A DNA stretch of 64,000 bases from Archivesica marissinica (Eukaryota > Mollusca > Bivalvia > Venerida > Vesicomyidae). This document shows, one piece after another, positions 12,270 through 24,185 of the stretch. The stretch lies in assembly GCA_014843695.1 (NCBI GenBank), contig CM026404.1, positions 57,213,931 through 57,277,930 of the forward strand, read 5' to 3'. The notes under the pieces were generated by a model. The model made no database searches and was not told where the DNA came from. It saw nothing but the letters and a program-made list of their open reading frames with translations. Position 1 is the stretch's first letter; every line of letters starts with the position of its first letter. Both the position numbers and the translations under genes were made by a program.

Positions 12270-13190
12270 ACATCACATATGAACACCTAACATATGGTGA
12301 CAATATGCTTGCGAACAACCGAGTTACATTATTTAACTGTATACTTGGCAATGTAACTATTACGCTGCATAAATGCAATGGAAATTCTAAAACAGACTCA
12401 ACAAGTATAGCTATTTCCATGCTTTCCGTCGTTTTTATAACTTTTCAAAAACTGTTACTGAACAGAATTGAAAAGAGTCTTTTCTTTAAAAGCGCACACA
12501 AATTCCAACATGGTTTTCAAAAATGTAAATATAGCGTATGTTTTACGTTTATTGATCGCCTCTACCGGTTGCCATATGAGCGACGCCTCCTGAAGAGATT
12601 AGTCATTTTAGATTTTTGGAGGATAGTGCAATGATACAGAGACACCTTCCAGAGTCTCTACTTGTTCTTTTACGTGCACGGTGTATAGCACCGACACGAT
12701 ACCTCGGTTTAAAGTCCCATCTGAAAGACTGTTAATTTTATTACGGTCAGAAGGGGATCGAAATGCGATCCCTAGATTACCATTCCAACGTGTTAACCAC
12801 TGGCCTACATATCCGTCTGTCATGTGAACAGTTATCCTAGTGTTAAAGACATAATGTCCTGAACACATGTTTGATCGCACGTGTATCTCTGACGTTCTCT
12901 TCAAGTTATATGAACTTGGTATAAATGGTAAAACTCTACGAATATTCAATATATGCTACGAGATGGTCCAGCCGCGTACTCTCCTATGGTCACTTATCAC
13001 AGAGCTTTCCAATACAACACGGAACAAGACGAGGTAGCATTCGTGCTCCGTTCCTTTACACCGTCTTCCAGGATGAACTGCTCAACGCTCTAGATAACTC
13101 CGGGCACGGGTTGGAAATTAATGACATCTTGCGTTTGTTTCCCTACTGAAGCAAATCTGGTCTCTCCGAACTAATTGATATAAAATGATG
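12270..13190 (+). pseudogene. second LINE family, RT-domain remnant (interrupted)
   Basis: Before the SINE, the frame near 12430-12535 reads KLLLNRIEKSLFFKSAH and then FQHGFQK, like the first RT motif of CR1/L2-type elements. After the SINE (12823 onward) it reads FKLYELGINGKTLRIF, then SYGHLSQSFPIQHGTRRGS and FLYTVFQDELLNALDNSGHG, which is the RT palm region up to the approach to the catalytic YADD box. The catalytic box itself is missing. Frame breaks are present. Confidence 0.75.
12534..12822 (-). mobile_element. tRNA-derived SINE (family A) inside LINE remnant
   Basis: Full-length family A copy in reverse: tail tgttttacgtttattgatcg, central domain, head ending near 12822. It splits a LINE reverse-transcriptase remnant. 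No clear target-site duplication remains. Confidence 0.88.
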
Positions 13191-13224
13191 CCGTACGCCA
13201 ACAAATGGCGCTATGCGTACAACC

Positions 13225-13371
13225 GTAGCACGAGAACAGGCGTTGATATATTTTGGCTGGTCATATACATATATAACATATTTTAATTGGGCCGCATTGA
13301 GTTTCTGATAATATCAACTCATTTTGCCAGAAGTAAATTAGTGAAAAATCGACAGACTGGAGCCCAGGCTA
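13225..13371. mobile_element. MITE (GCCTGGG family) with 8-9 bp target duplication
   Basis: Runs from tagcacgagaacaggcg to cagactggagcccaggcta. The flanks are gtacaaccg on the left and gtacaaccc on the right, an 8-bp match (9 bp with one change). It sits between two pieces of LINE remnant. Confidence 0.8.
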
Positions 13372-13790
13372 GTACAACCCTTCTAAAAGGGCGCTACACA
13401 AAATTACCGCGGAATGAACGAACCTGTATATATTGTAATTATAGAATGACCGAAAGTGAGTATCATTTTCTTCTTATTTGCCCTACATTTAGAGATTTAA
13501 GGAAAAAATATCAAACGCTACTATTACACTTGGCCTACCGAACAAATGTGTATTACCTTACTTACAGAGACTAATAGGAAACTTGTTCAAAACCTATCAA
13601 AATTTATAAATTACGCAAATATAGCAAGAAATTAACAATTTTAGACATCACAACCATCTAGTATGCCCTTCTGAAAATGTGTCCATGCCTTTCCATTGTA
13701 CATGTACTTTGTTTATGTATTGTTTGCTATAAATATGTTATCATATTTAATGCAATAAATATATTAAATTGAATTGAATTGAAAATGCGA
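13372..13790 (+). pseudogene. LINE ORF2 C-terminal zinc-knuckle remnant and 3' end
   Basis: The frame reads KLPRNERTCIYCN followed by MTESEYHFLLICPTFRDLR. This is the C-x2-C ... H-x4-C zinc knuckle at the end of ORF2 in many non-LTR elements. It stops near 13575 and is followed by an AT-rich tail with gaattgaattgaaaatg. Probably the same family as 12270-13190, with a large internal deletion. Confidence 0.7.
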
Positions 13791-13985
13791 CACTCCATGC
13801 TTATACACAATGAAGATCAGAGATTTAAAAAAAGCAAAATGTGTATTGTATTAAATATTGAATAATAGCATATACAAGAATCTTGCAATTATGCAGGACA
13901 CCATTTAATCAAGCAGGAAACAGGAAAACGTCGACGACGTGCAACAGAGTACACGTGCTACACTGTTCTCCATAGGTCGCAATAT

Positions 13986-14221
13986 ACTCACACGAAAAAG
14001 AAAGTGTGCACTTGGTTAGAGGGACACTTTTATACTTATATTCACACGTAAAACAATGTTCTGATAATTATCAATTTTCAATTAATAGTAAAACATTGTG
14101 TAGCCAATACATTTTTGCACATTTTGATACCAAATTTGCCTATATTTTGCTTCTATAGATCTATATAAGTATAAAATTCCCCCTCTAATCAAGTGCACGC
14201 TTTCTTTTTCGCGTGAGTATA
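13986..14221. mobile_element. foldback element (53-bp inverted arms)
   Basis: The arm 13986-14038 (atactcacacgaaaaagaaa onward) and the arm 14169-14221 are reverse complements with roughly 88% identity by eye. About 130 bp lie between them. This is a non-autonomous foldback MITE or a simple inverted duplication. Confidence 0.7.
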
Positions 14222-15284
14222 GTACCGGAATAAACCCGATAACAGTGTCAAAATTATACATTTCAACAGTACTACCCAAAGCATTTTTCAGTTTGTTTTT
14301 TTAATAATATTTTATTGCACTTTTTCATACAATACATTACATATATACATACAATACTAAGAACAAATCAGAGATTAATATGTAATTATATGATTGCAGT
14401 ATACGATACATTTGTTTTGTCAAGGGGAAAACGCAAATGGGTTGGGCTACAAGTTATAACAACATTATTTACAGCCCTCCCCGTTACAGCACTCCCATTT
14501 TTCAGTTGTGAACTGTGGAACAACCATTAGCAAATCACACCAAATACCACGTGAAATGTGCTTTGTATTACATTGACCACGTGTAAATAATATGTACGAT
14601 ATGTAAATATAACATAATTAAGTTTATTTAACGTTGCTATTGGTTTCCCATTTGAGCGACGGGCAGTTTACCTAACAACAGCTTTCCTGGGCAGGCTCCA
14701 GCGGTTAACCAGTACTTGGTGCACCAACCTCCGTAAGAAACTGCTAACTGTTTCATATAAATGAGACACGGTCTGAGCTGTAAATAATTATGACTATGTT
14801 CTGTATTTATACGTCTTAATAAACGTCTGTTCTGTTCCGTAATAAATATTTAGGTAACATATAGTAAATATGTTTAATGCCATGATGTCTTCAGGCAAAA
14901 AAAAACAATCATTTAATATATCAAAGTTTATTAATGAAGCTTTTAAAATTCGTATCTGAAAATTTGACTGTTTTGTAAATAGTTTCCTATAATGTATTTA
15001 TGGTGTTGAATGTAATTATATTTCTTGTGTTGGCCATGCATGCTTCATATTGTAATTGTTAAATGGCCATATGCAAATCGTTTTTGACTGAGTAACATAT
15101 ATACTAGAGGTAAACGCGCACCTACATTATATGATTATTATTACATAAAACCGAAATACGAAGGATTCCATCACAGATATATCACATCTTTATTACAAAA
15201 CACAAACTGAACAACGTTAAGAAAATGCATATAAATTATTATGTATTTATATAGTTTTTGTTTTTCGTGTAAAACACACTTATC
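14222..15284. other. non-coding stretch with one SINE chimera
   Basis: AT-rich, no gene recognised. The only feature is the chimeric SINE remnant at 14618-14781. Confidence 0.5.
14618..14781 (-). mobile_element. chimeric SINE remnant (family A tail joined to family B)
   Basis: 14618-14660 matches the family A 3' tail (gtttatttaacgttgctatt, then catttgagcgac). From 14661 it switches to the family B body (gggcagtttacctaacaaca, cctccgtaagaaactgc) and ends at gacacggtctgagc, just before the family B tRNA head. The junction lies inside a shared gcgac/gacggg overlap. Confidence 0.75.
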
Positions 15285-15812
15285 CGAAGTTTTCTATGTC
15301 CTCTAGTTTATAATGTAGGTGTGCGTTTTCTATGTCCTCTAGTATATAATGTAGGTGTGCGTTTTCTATGTCCTCTAGTATATAATGTAGGTGTGCGTTT
15401 TCTGTTTCCTCTAGTATATAATGTAGGTGTGCGTTTTCTATGTCCTCTAGTATATAATGTAGGTGTGCGTTTTCTATGTCCTCTAGTATATAATGTAGGT
15501 GTGCGTTTTCTATGTCCTCTAGTATATAATGTAGGTGTGCGTTTTCTATGTCCTCTAGTATATAATGTAGGTGTGCGTTTTCTATGTCCTCTAGTATATA
15601 ATGTAGGTGTGCGTTTTCTATGTCCTCTAGTATATAATGTAGGTGTGCGTTTTCTGTTTCCTCTAGTATATAATGTAGGTGTGCGTTTTCTATGTCCTCT
15701 AGTATACGATGTAGGTGTGCGTTTTCTATGTGCTCTAGTATATAATGTAGGTGTGCGTTTTCTGTTTCCTCTAGTATATAATGTAGGTGTGCGTTTTCTG
15801 TTTCCTCTAGTT
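15285..15812. repeat. 36-bp minisatellite, about 15 copies
   Basis: Units of the type tctatgtcctctagtatata followed by atgtaggtgtgcgttt. Variants are tctgtttcc for tctatgtcc and a few point changes. Both strands stay open because 36 is a multiple of three, which is a consequence of the repeat and not evidence of a protein. Confidence 0.97.
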
Positions 15813-16009
15813 TATAAACATGAAACTCCAAAGTATTCAGGTTACATTTTCATTATTTCTTATTACCTGGAGACATAATATTCCTATTACAATCATTATT
15901 TTTCGCATTACCTGGAGCAGGTTCTACTAGATTATAGTCCTGATATTACAATAAACGACAGCTTTTATAAACATAATATAAATCCCATGCTATTTGCTAG
16001 AGATTAGTA

Positions 16010-16186
16010 CAGTCAACCCTGTGTTTGTTTCACCTCCATTAAGCAGCCAACATGTATTAAGCAGCCAGTTCCAGATTCCCAATATGTTAATTGTTTTACA
16101 TATTTGACGTCTATTAAACAACCAGTTGTGCTAAGCAGTCACTATCTGTGATTCTCTTGGCTGGCTGCTTAAGACAGGTTTGACTG
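16010..16186. mobile_element. Tc1-type MITE with CAGTCAAAC-like termini
   Basis: Termini cagtcaaccctg and caggtttgactg are inverted and flanked by TA on both sides. The interior has repeated aagcagcca blocks. Related copies are at 37414, 37674, 43330, 49896 and 50740. Confidence 0.85.
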
Positions 16187-16263
16187 TAAATGCACACATG
16201 GAGAGCAGAAGCAAACGTCGGTAGTAAACTCCAATATAAGTTTTGTTTTGAACTTTATTTGTT

Positions 16264-16685
16264 AACCCATTCCTTCATAGAGATTTAGCTTAATATACTA
16301 TTATATCTCCATACAAACGACAGCCATTTAACCCATTCCTTCATAGAGATTTAGATTAATATACTATTATATCTCCATACAAATGACAGCCATTTAGCTA
16401 TCATGCAGTGGATAAGCAGTCGCCATATCTATCCCACCTCCATAGATATTACTGGGACTACATAAGATTCTGGCCTTTATTATGAACATTGGTTTGGCTA
16501 CTAAATTGCCAATGTATGTCATGTTGGTAATGTCGTCAAGAGGTGCTTCTATGAGGGAAAGGGTTGTCAATGTATGTCGTATTGGTAATGGCGTCAAGAG
16601 GTGCTTCTATGAGGGAAAGGGTTGTCAATGTAGGTCGTATTAGTAATGGCGTCAAGAGGTGCTTCTATGAGGGAAAGGGTTGTGC
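16264..16685. mobile_element. TTAA-type MITE with internal tandem duplications
   Basis: The left end has acccattccttcatagag and the right end gagggaaagggtt, near-inverted termini of the piggyBac-like kind. The left 66 bp occurs twice and the right 58 bp three times (starts near 16505, 16563, 16621). Related pieces are at 51073-51415 (right end) and 58795-59045 (left end). Confidence 0.7.
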
Positions 16686-16787
16686 TTTAAAACAGTGAAT
16701 CACTACGTATATCATTGACACGCTTTAGACTAAGCTTTAGAAATGGAAGCTGGACGATTTAATAATGCTAGCAGAGAATAAAAACTG

Positions 16788-17040
16788 TAATCCAGGGATC
16801 ACAGGTTCGATCCCCCGTCTGACCCTAATAAAATTAACAGACTTTCAGATGGGACGTTAAACCGAGGTATCGTGTCGGTGCTTTACACCGTGCACGTAAA
16901 AGAACCAGAGGAGACTCTGGAATGGGTTTCTGTCTGTATCATTGCACTATCCTCCAAAATCTAAAATGACTAATCTCTGCAGGAGGCGTCGTTCATATGG
17001 GTAACCGGTAGCGACGATAAATAAAGGTAAAACACACACA
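16788..17040 (+). mobile_element. SINE (family A), 5'-truncated
   Basis: Starts inside the anticodon arm (gtaatccagggatcacag), keeps the Box B-like ggttcgat block, central domain and complete tail. The direct repeat aaaactgta lies at 16781-16789 and 17041-17049. Truncation at the anticodon arm fits incomplete reverse transcription. Confidence 0.9.
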
Positions 17041-17551
17041 AAAACTGTATATTTTGTAACCAAAGACAAATCGAGTTTTTCATTTCCTGTTATTGTGCTA
17101 GAGATATCGAGAAATACGTACACAGTTTTTAGGAACTATGTTTCTTTTATGACACTACAGAGATGCATAAGTAGGTTTTAATCTTTATGTACATACATGT
17201 AATGCAAACACAAATGTAAATAATCAGATTAAAAGTACATAGCCATTCTGAATAGAATTATAAGAGACATATTGCAACAAAACATATCACATTATAAAAT
17301 CCCACACTACTATTAGTTAATGCTTATTTACATTCTAAAGCCAAGAAACAGTTGCTAATTTATATTTAAATACGAAATAAAACAAAATGGTATAACACAC
17401 TAAATCGAAAAACAAGCACTAGTGCGTTATTAAGAAATATTTTACAAAATCAGTTATCACCCAGGATCAGATCGAGAATGACCTAATTAGCAGCTGCTTC
17501 TTGTAGTATGTAAAAATAATAGATATATAGTAATTAACACAAAAAAGGGCA

Positions 17552-20500
17552 TTATTTACAAAGGTAAAAGTAACGACGCTGTAGTATATTAAAACAGGTT
17601 TTGGCACAAAGTCTTATCACTGATTGATTACTGAATAGAAATAGAAATTTATCACGTTTTGTCATATTACAGAAATTATGGTCAGCTAATATTGCCTTCT
17701 GCAATAGTAAAGTTCTTAGATCATTATATATGGCACATTCCAATAAAACGTGATGTTCATCTTCTATCACATTACAAAAAGGACATTTACGATTGTCTAA
17801 TCTTAAATTCTCATACCTTCCGGTTTCTATACGGATTGGTGCAACACCGCATCTAAATTTACTAAATGCCGACCTGTGTCGTGTAGGTAAAATCATTTTA
17901 CAATATTCCTCAGGTTCAAATACATGCTTAAACTTACAATACGTTCTTAATTTGTTACGACCTCGTCCAGTAGTACCATGAATGCTATTTATAGAGGCAT
18001 GCCAATCTGTTATATATTTGTTCATACCAAATTTGTCCACACATTCGACACAATGAGGCTTAGAAATTGGAGCAGATAAGTTACAAAATTCTGCAAAATC
18101 AATATCCGTAAAATGTTTCTTAACAAAATAGAACCAGTTTTTACAGGAAGCAGATTTCCCGTTTGCCCAAAGTGCAATTCGTTTGTTCAATCTCGAGTTA
18201 TTTGTATTGGAAATTCGTACCCAAAACGTAGAAACTGTTTTCCATTGACGACAATGGGAGGTTGCCAACCCATTTCACCGGAAACGGCTGCATTGGGTGT
18301 ATACTTGCCGACACCAAGATAAAACCGCATAGCACGGTTTTGGACAGCATTTATACAAGGAAAGGATTTATACCCCCATATTGAGGCACCATAAGCAATT
18401 ACAGGCCAAACAACAGTGTCGTATAGCTTGGTGAATACATTATACGGTACCACTCCCGAAATTTTACATTTAGCTATCAATAATCCTAACGCACGACTTG
18501 CACTCTGAGCAACCATCTTAGCTGTAACATTAAAATCTAGGTGTTCCTGAAGAACAACACCGAGGTATGTATATCTGTCAACAACGGATAACTGTTCATT
18601 TCCACATTTAAATATATGCTCACACCTCGCCCGGCTATCTGGACGGAAATGCACTATCTTACTCTTATCGGCATTAATTGACATGTCCTTAAGACAACAC
18701 CAATCGTTCAGAGCATTTAGCAAAATGTGTAAGTCATATTCATCTTTAGCTAGTAAAACAATGTCATCAGCATATAGGAGTATGCAAACCTTTTCATTAT
18801 CTATATTAATACCAATATCAAAGGACTTAAGATATACAGCTAGGTCATTGATATATAAATTAAACAAGGGTGATAACACACAGCCTTGTCTCGATCCACA
18901 ATGAACATTAAACCAGTCTGTTTTAAATGAGTTAATTCTAACACAAGAGGCGACAGATGAATAGAGTGACTTTATGGCTAGAACCATTTTACCAGAAATA
19001 CCTATATCATTTAATCTTGTCCATAATTTAGAACGATTAATGAAATCGTAAGCTTTACGGAAGTCTATAAAAGCTGCATAAGTACATTGCTTAAGTTTCT
19101 TTCGTGTTTCAACTAAATTAACTAAAGACGAAATTTGATCGGAAGTGCTTCTCTTCTTACGGAAACCATTCTGTTCATCTGCCAAAATGCCATTGTCTTC
19201 AACCCAAGAACTCAATCTATCATTCAATATATTACAGTATATCTTGTATGTTGTACAAGCTAGAGAAATGCCTCTATAAGATATGGGGTCTGTAGGATCA
19301 GCTGTTGTAGACTTTGGAATTGGATTAATAATACATCTATTCCATAATGATGGAGTAATACCATTCTCAAAGCATATATTATATAAGGCATGCAGAAACA
19401 ATATAGTGGCATCATTTTTTAATACTTCCGATGGAAGTTCGTCTACTCCACAAGCTTTACCACGTTTGACCTTATCTACGGCCTTTTTGACCTCTAACAA
19501 AGAAATATGTTCATTAAATGGTACACCATCAATATTATTACTATTTTCAGTAGCCACGGGCTCACTTACACTGTCTTTGTTAAATAAAGAACTGAAATCA
19601 TTCTTCCACTTAAATAGAACATCATCGACACAAGTAGAAGTAGACCCATCTTCTAATGTAACTTTCATCGGTATTTGCTTACTCTTACAATTACCTACGC
19701 CAATTTTCCCAATCGACTTCCAGAACTTAGTCTGGTCCACATTACAGTCTCTTAGAAGTTCGTTTTGCATGGAATACCAATACAATCGTTTAGCCTTTTG
19801 TACTTCCCGATCAAAAAATTACGTGCTTGAACATATTCAGTTTTGAATTTTAATTTAGCATTACGATGGGAACAATTTAACCATCTACCTTCCAAAATGC
19901 ATAGATTAGACCATAAGTTAGTTAAATGTTCACTCCACCAAGATTTACCAGGTTTACGCTTTTTATTCCTGCACCCACTCTTTATAGTTTTGAAAGGAAT
20001 GTCGTTATACATGTTTTGTTTCACTACATTACACCAGTCCTCATATACGAGATCAATATCATTCTGCGAACGAAAACCTTGTTCTAGTTTTTGAATGACG
20101 TTATTTATCTGTAACACAGCAGAAGGACTATTCATGAAATAATTATTTACATTACTAAGATCAAATCTATCATAAGACGTACCCTCATTTGAAATATCTT
20201 TCGTATGATATGAACTGGTATCACTAACAATATTCCATGACAGCAATGAATGATCTGGTATACAAGTTGGTGCTAAGACCCGGATATCACCAGATGTATT
20301 TATCAGTTGTGATGTTAAAACAACCTCAAAATCAATCATGTTACATAAATTATCATGAGTAGCAATACAGTAATCAACAACAGACGACCCCTTAACAGAC
20401 ACGGAGGTAAAATTATTCGAAGAACCTCTACCATTAAGCATACACATATTTGTGTTTATCAAGAAATCAACGAACAGTTCTCCATAAAAGTTAGTTGTGA

Positions 20501-21041
20501 AATCTATAATATTACGAGGCGGTATATTATCTACGCCCGCAATAAAGTCGTCCAATCCCCCACATCGACTGTTGAAATCCCCACATACATATATCATACC
20601 ATCATTCTGAAAAGCATAGATATCTGTCAAAAGGCAATCATAAAAGGTGTTTACGTTAAAATAGCGAGATGAATGTTCTGGTGGCAAGTAACAGACACAT
20701 GGCATCAAGGTGAACTGCTCAAACTTGTGAACCATTTTGAGCCAAAAGATACCTTCATGTGAATCACTCAAAATAGAAATATCAAAAATATCACATAGTG
20801 TATCTTTAATTAAAAATCCAACACCACCAGAACCTGACCTGGCATTTCTATGAATATGTTTCCGGTTATGACCGAACCAGCGGTAACCTTCAACAGTTAA
20901 AACATTATCATCTATTAAATGAGTTTCAGCTAAAGCTAATATATCAAAGTTATACTGTAAAATACAAGAAGATCTTAATAAAAAATTATCAGAATCAGAA
21001 TTCATATTAAAGCCACGAACATTCCAAAAACCGGCTTTATA
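17552..21041 (-). pseudogene. LINE ORF2: AP endonuclease, reverse transcriptase, zinc knuckle
   Basis: The product would nick target DNA and reverse-transcribe the element RNA. Starting just after the ORF1 stop, the frame reads GFWNVRGFN, LALAETHL, GSGGVGFLIK, YVCGDFNSRCGG and PDHSLLSW, the order of motifs in APE-type endonucleases. A one-base loss in a run of T near 19810 shifts to the RT frame: EQNGFRKKRST, FIDFRKAYDFINRSKLW, GSRQGCVLSPLFNLYINDL and LLYADDIVLL with the catalytic YADD box. A second frameshift near 18240 leads to the tail with CPFCNVIEDEHHVLLEC, a C-x2-C-H-C zinc knuckle. The two shifts are not shared with the other copy, so they are mutations. The stop is at 17552-17554. Confidence 0.92.
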
Positions 21042-22163
21042 TTAATTACGACCACCACGCCGTCCACCTCCATTCCTTCTATTGTAGTGCCTGTCACGAC
21101 TGTCTACTCTGTTCCAACCGTCGCGATTACCACCACGGTTTCCACCGTAACTTGGCCCTCGATCACTACCTGAGTAAGAGTCACGTTCCCGATCCGATGA
21201 CCGATGATTCATTTGCTCACGTGGTCTATCGCTATTTATTCGTACAACACGAGAGCCTCTAACCGTAAACTCATGTTGTTTCATGGCACTTAAGATGGTG
21301 CGAAAGTTATTAGCCATAAGTCTGTCAATATGTGATTGGTCATGGTGAATGAAAACATCCTTGTATTGACGACTATCACCCAGGTTAGACTTTTTCACCA
21401 TTACTTTTCGTTTGTCATCGTGTGACTTAAATTTAACAATCACAATACCAGGTTTTGATGATGATGATTTCTTCCTTTCAACCTTACTAAAGGTTACATC
21501 ACCAACCTTAAGACCGTCCCGGATAAGTGAGTTCACTTTAACACTGGTGTTTTCATTTGAAGATTCTGGAAGACCTCTAATAACAATGTTGAGGCTCACA
21601 TCCGTTTGACCCGAGTTGACTAGTACGCCATTGGATAGTACCCTCACTTTGTCATTAATATCATGAAGGTCAGCGGAGATGTCGGACTTTATTTCCTCTT
21701 TAAAGGATTCCAATCGACTGTCAACATCCTTGCATATACGACTAAGTTCTGTATTTACCCTCTTGTCGATTATTTGAGCTACCTTGTTTGAAATCCTCTG
21801 CTCTAAACTGGATTCTAATTTATCCATACGTTCATTCATAGCACTAAACTGCATATGTATGTCTGCAGTGAGCCTGGCAATCAAGTGTTCGACTGATAGA
21901 ACTGACTCGGACGGCACTGACTGATTAAGGTTACGTTTAGCTTTTGCCGTTACACGTGCTTTTTTCACTGTTGAATCTGTATTACATGGCTCTGAGGCAT
22001 TACGTTTCCGCCCACTTTGTACAGGTGTGGTTACTCGTGTAGCCTGTTGTGAAGACATTATTGCTTCAACGTACTCTGCAGCCTCACTATTATCGCAACC
22101 AGATCCGCTATAATTAGTCGCCATACTATGTGTGCTGCCGAACCAAGCGTGACGAATCGCCAA
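21042..22163 (-). CDS. LINE ORF1 (coiled-coil, Arg/Gly-rich RNA-binding protein)
   Basis: An intact 373-codon frame. Residues roughly 60-90 are basic (KKARVTAKAKR). Residues about 95-180 are heptad-like (MNERMDKLESSLEQRI, VDSRLESFKEEIKSDIS), typical of an ORF1 trimerising coiled coil. Residues about 185-300 look like a compact RNA-binding fold (LNIVIRGLPESS, IVIVKFKSHDDKRKVM, the usual ORF1 RRM-like pattern). The last 60 residues are rich in Arg, Gly, Ser and Asp (RNGGGRRGGRN). Either the first Met or the later MATNYSG could be the start. The stop TAA at 21042-21044 lies in the same frame as ORF2. Confidence 0.9.
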   Translation of the reverse strand: MAIRHAWFGSTHSMATNYSGSGCDNSEAAEYVEAIMSSQQATRVTTPVQSGRKRNASEPCNTDSTVKKARVTAKAKRNLNQSVPSESVLSVEHLIARLTADIHMQFSAMNERMDKLESSLEQRISNKVAQIIDKRVNTELSRICKDVDSRLESFKEEIKSDISADLHDINDKVRVLSNGVLVNSGQTDVSLNIVIRGLPESSNENTSVKVNSLIRDGLKVGDVTFSKVERKKSSSSKPGIVIVKFKSHDDKRKVMVKKSNLGDSRQYKDVFIHHDQSHIDRLMANNFRTILSAMKQHEFTVRGSRVVRINSDRPREQMNHRSSDRERDSYSGSDRGPSYGGNRGGNRDGWNRVDSRDRHYNRRNGGGRRGGRN

Positions 22164-22400
22164 TTATATGGACGATATATACTTGTCCTCCAGGTAAAGA
22201 AAGGCCGGTAAGTGATAGAGTACAGGTATAGTCTATAAATAGCAACACATGAAGACGACAGGTGTAAAGCAAACGTGTATAAATGCACACATTCAAAATA
22301 ACTTCACCTCAGAGTCCTCCAAGTGAAAAACACAACATTTACACACAAGTCCATATAAACATAGTAACGTGCAATCGCAAATAAACTGTCTAAAATCCTA

Positions 22401-22618
22401 AAAATGTCTCAGTGAAAATCATAACAAACTTAAAAGTATTATACCGAACAATTCAAAACAATCGCAATTAAATTTAGCGAAATATGTTAATACATCAATG
22501 AATTTAAGAATATAACAATTAGATTAACTGTGATTGAATATAATTATGTACACGTTGTTTTTCTGTCGATTTTTGTTCGTCATTTTGGTAGAAATATGCT
22601 ATACTGTGTTATATTTGT
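22401..22618. other. AT-rich spacer
   Basis: Between the estimated LINE 5' end and the 27-bp array. No feature seen. Confidence 0.5.
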
Positions 22619-23050
22619 TGATTTATAGTTTATATTTAATTTGTTGATTGTATAGTTTATATTTAATTTGTTGTTTTTATAGTTTATATTTAATTTGTTG
22701 TTTTTATAGTTTATATTTAATTTGTTGTTTTTATAGTTTATATTTAATTTGTTGTTTTTATAGTTTATATTTAATTTGTTGTTTTTATAGTTTATATTTA
22801 ATTTGTTGTTTTTATAGTTTATATTTAATTTGTTGTTTTTATAGTTTATATTTAATTTGTTGTTTTTATAGTTTATATTTAATTTGTTGTTTTTATAGTT
22901 TATATTTAATTTGTTGTTTTTATAGTTTATATTTAATTTGTTGTTTTTATAGTTTATATTTAATTTGTTGTTTTTATAGTTTATATTTAATTTGTTGTTT
23001 TTATAGTTTATATTTAATTTGTTGTTTTTATAGTTTATATTTAATTTGTT
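22619..23050. repeat. 27-bp minisatellite, about 16 copies
   Basis: Units of gtttatatttaatttgttg followed by tttttata; very homogeneous, with slight variation in the first unit. 27 is a multiple of three, so both strands stay open as simple nonapeptides. It is AT-only apart from the g residues. It lies just upstream of the LINE 5' region. Confidence 0.97.
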
Positions 23051-23382
23051 CATATTCCATATTTCTTTGCATGCATATGTTTCGTTTTAGGTAAATACCA
23101 TTGTAAGTTGTCGATTTGCCATCTAGAGTTGTATTGAGTCGAGTTGTGGTATATTGCAAAATCTTGTACACAGCATCTTTAAAATATGGTGCATAACACT
23201 GATTGGTGCGTTCAGATAATTAACTAATCATGGCAAATTAAAATTTCAACATATGCCAATAAAAGTGTAATACTATGAGACTATTTATTTGTTTCTGTGT
23301 ATGGTCCAATTATGTTTCACCGAATGCACATTGAAAGAATTCTTATCATGAGTGACGTAATATGAAATATTCTATCATTCAC

Positions 23383-23884
23383 TTAAAGCGACATTACATC
23401 GCAAAAAGCTAATAAACCGCAGTTATTCACGTATAAAGGCATTGCTACTACAATTTTTTCTGAATACATTCCAACACTAACATTGAATCAATAAACAGTG
23501 TTTTTGTTGATTGAACGTATGATTTTATATAACGGTCATCCATGCTCCTGACTTGACGTTTGTTATGTCATCGGAGTCAATACTAAACGCGAGATAATGT
23601 CGTTTAGAGATACTTTAACTAAGAATAGTCTACAAATATATAAGCACAAATGTGAAATATAACGGTAAATATCTACCATAAATCGTGTTATTCAGGATAC
23701 ACTAGTTGTATTACGCATTGATGTTTACATTATTTTGTTATGTCAATAAACCGCGTATACGACCTTTGTTTATTAGTTGAAATACTCAGTATTTGAGGCA
23801 AATATTTTGAAAATAATTATACCATATAATAGGAAAATGCATTCTGTAGAACTTTGTGTTTTCACTGATGTAGTGTCGCTTTAA
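23383..23884. mobile_element. MITE with TTAAAGCGACA termini
   Basis: Inverted ends ttaaagcgacattacatcg and, at the other end, gatgtagtgtcgctttaa. About 500 bp, no coding capacity. Relatives lie at 30205-30709, 44366-44679 and 51504-52028. TTAA at both ends may be the target duplication. Confidence 0.85.
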
Positions 23885-24045
23885 ACAGTCTTTCTATTTT
23901 GGGTTGAAAAGTGTTTTACGATAGAAAATGATGCAGCCTGGTTAATTGGGTTACCAATTGACACAATGTGCCTGCTAACATTGGTGGCCAGTGTAGCCCC
24001 CAATCTCCACATCCGATTATATCTACATTGTATCTTCCTTTTATT

Positions 24046-24120
24046 TCAAACCCCTCGTGGGGACGTAGACATGATTAGGGACTAATCCAATATTATGATG
24101 CATCCCTACCACAGTGCTAC
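24046..24120 (-). mobile_element. fragment carrying the GATA-family LINE/SINE 3' tail
   Basis: On the minus strand it contains catgtctacgtccccacgag followed by gggttt, the 3' tail motif also found at 5430-5470, 38270-38310 and 40825-40860. The rest is not recognisable. Confidence 0.45.
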
Positions 24121-24185
24121 AAGGGAACATGCCAACCTAGCATATGTTTAGTTATATGTGCAGAATGATCAGTGACTACACCGTA

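Larger units (their letters stand above)
17180..22400 (-). mobile_element. near full-length LINE (major family), minus strand
   Basis: Contains 5' UTR, ORF1, ORF2 (with two frameshifts) and a 3' UTR ending near 17180 (gtacataaagattaaaacc on the minus strand). Ends are estimated; no target-site duplication was found. It is an AP-endonuclease type non-LTR element with a coiled-coil ORF1. I could not assign a clade. The plus-strand relative at 7822-12040 allows alignment of both copies. Confidence 0.9.

Noticed and set aside
12254..12634. Single 126-residue protein
   Set aside because: Composite of MITE sequence, a LINE RT remnant and a SINE tail read in one frame by chance.
15280..15878. Repeat proteins on both strands in the 36-bp array
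   Set aside because: Frames stay open on both strands at once because the unit is a multiple of three; no independent coding evidence.
19790..19830. Programmed -1 frameshift at a run of T in LINE ORF2
   Set aside because: The plus-strand copy keeps one frame across this point (tattttgac) and has its own shift elsewhere, so this is a one-base deletion.
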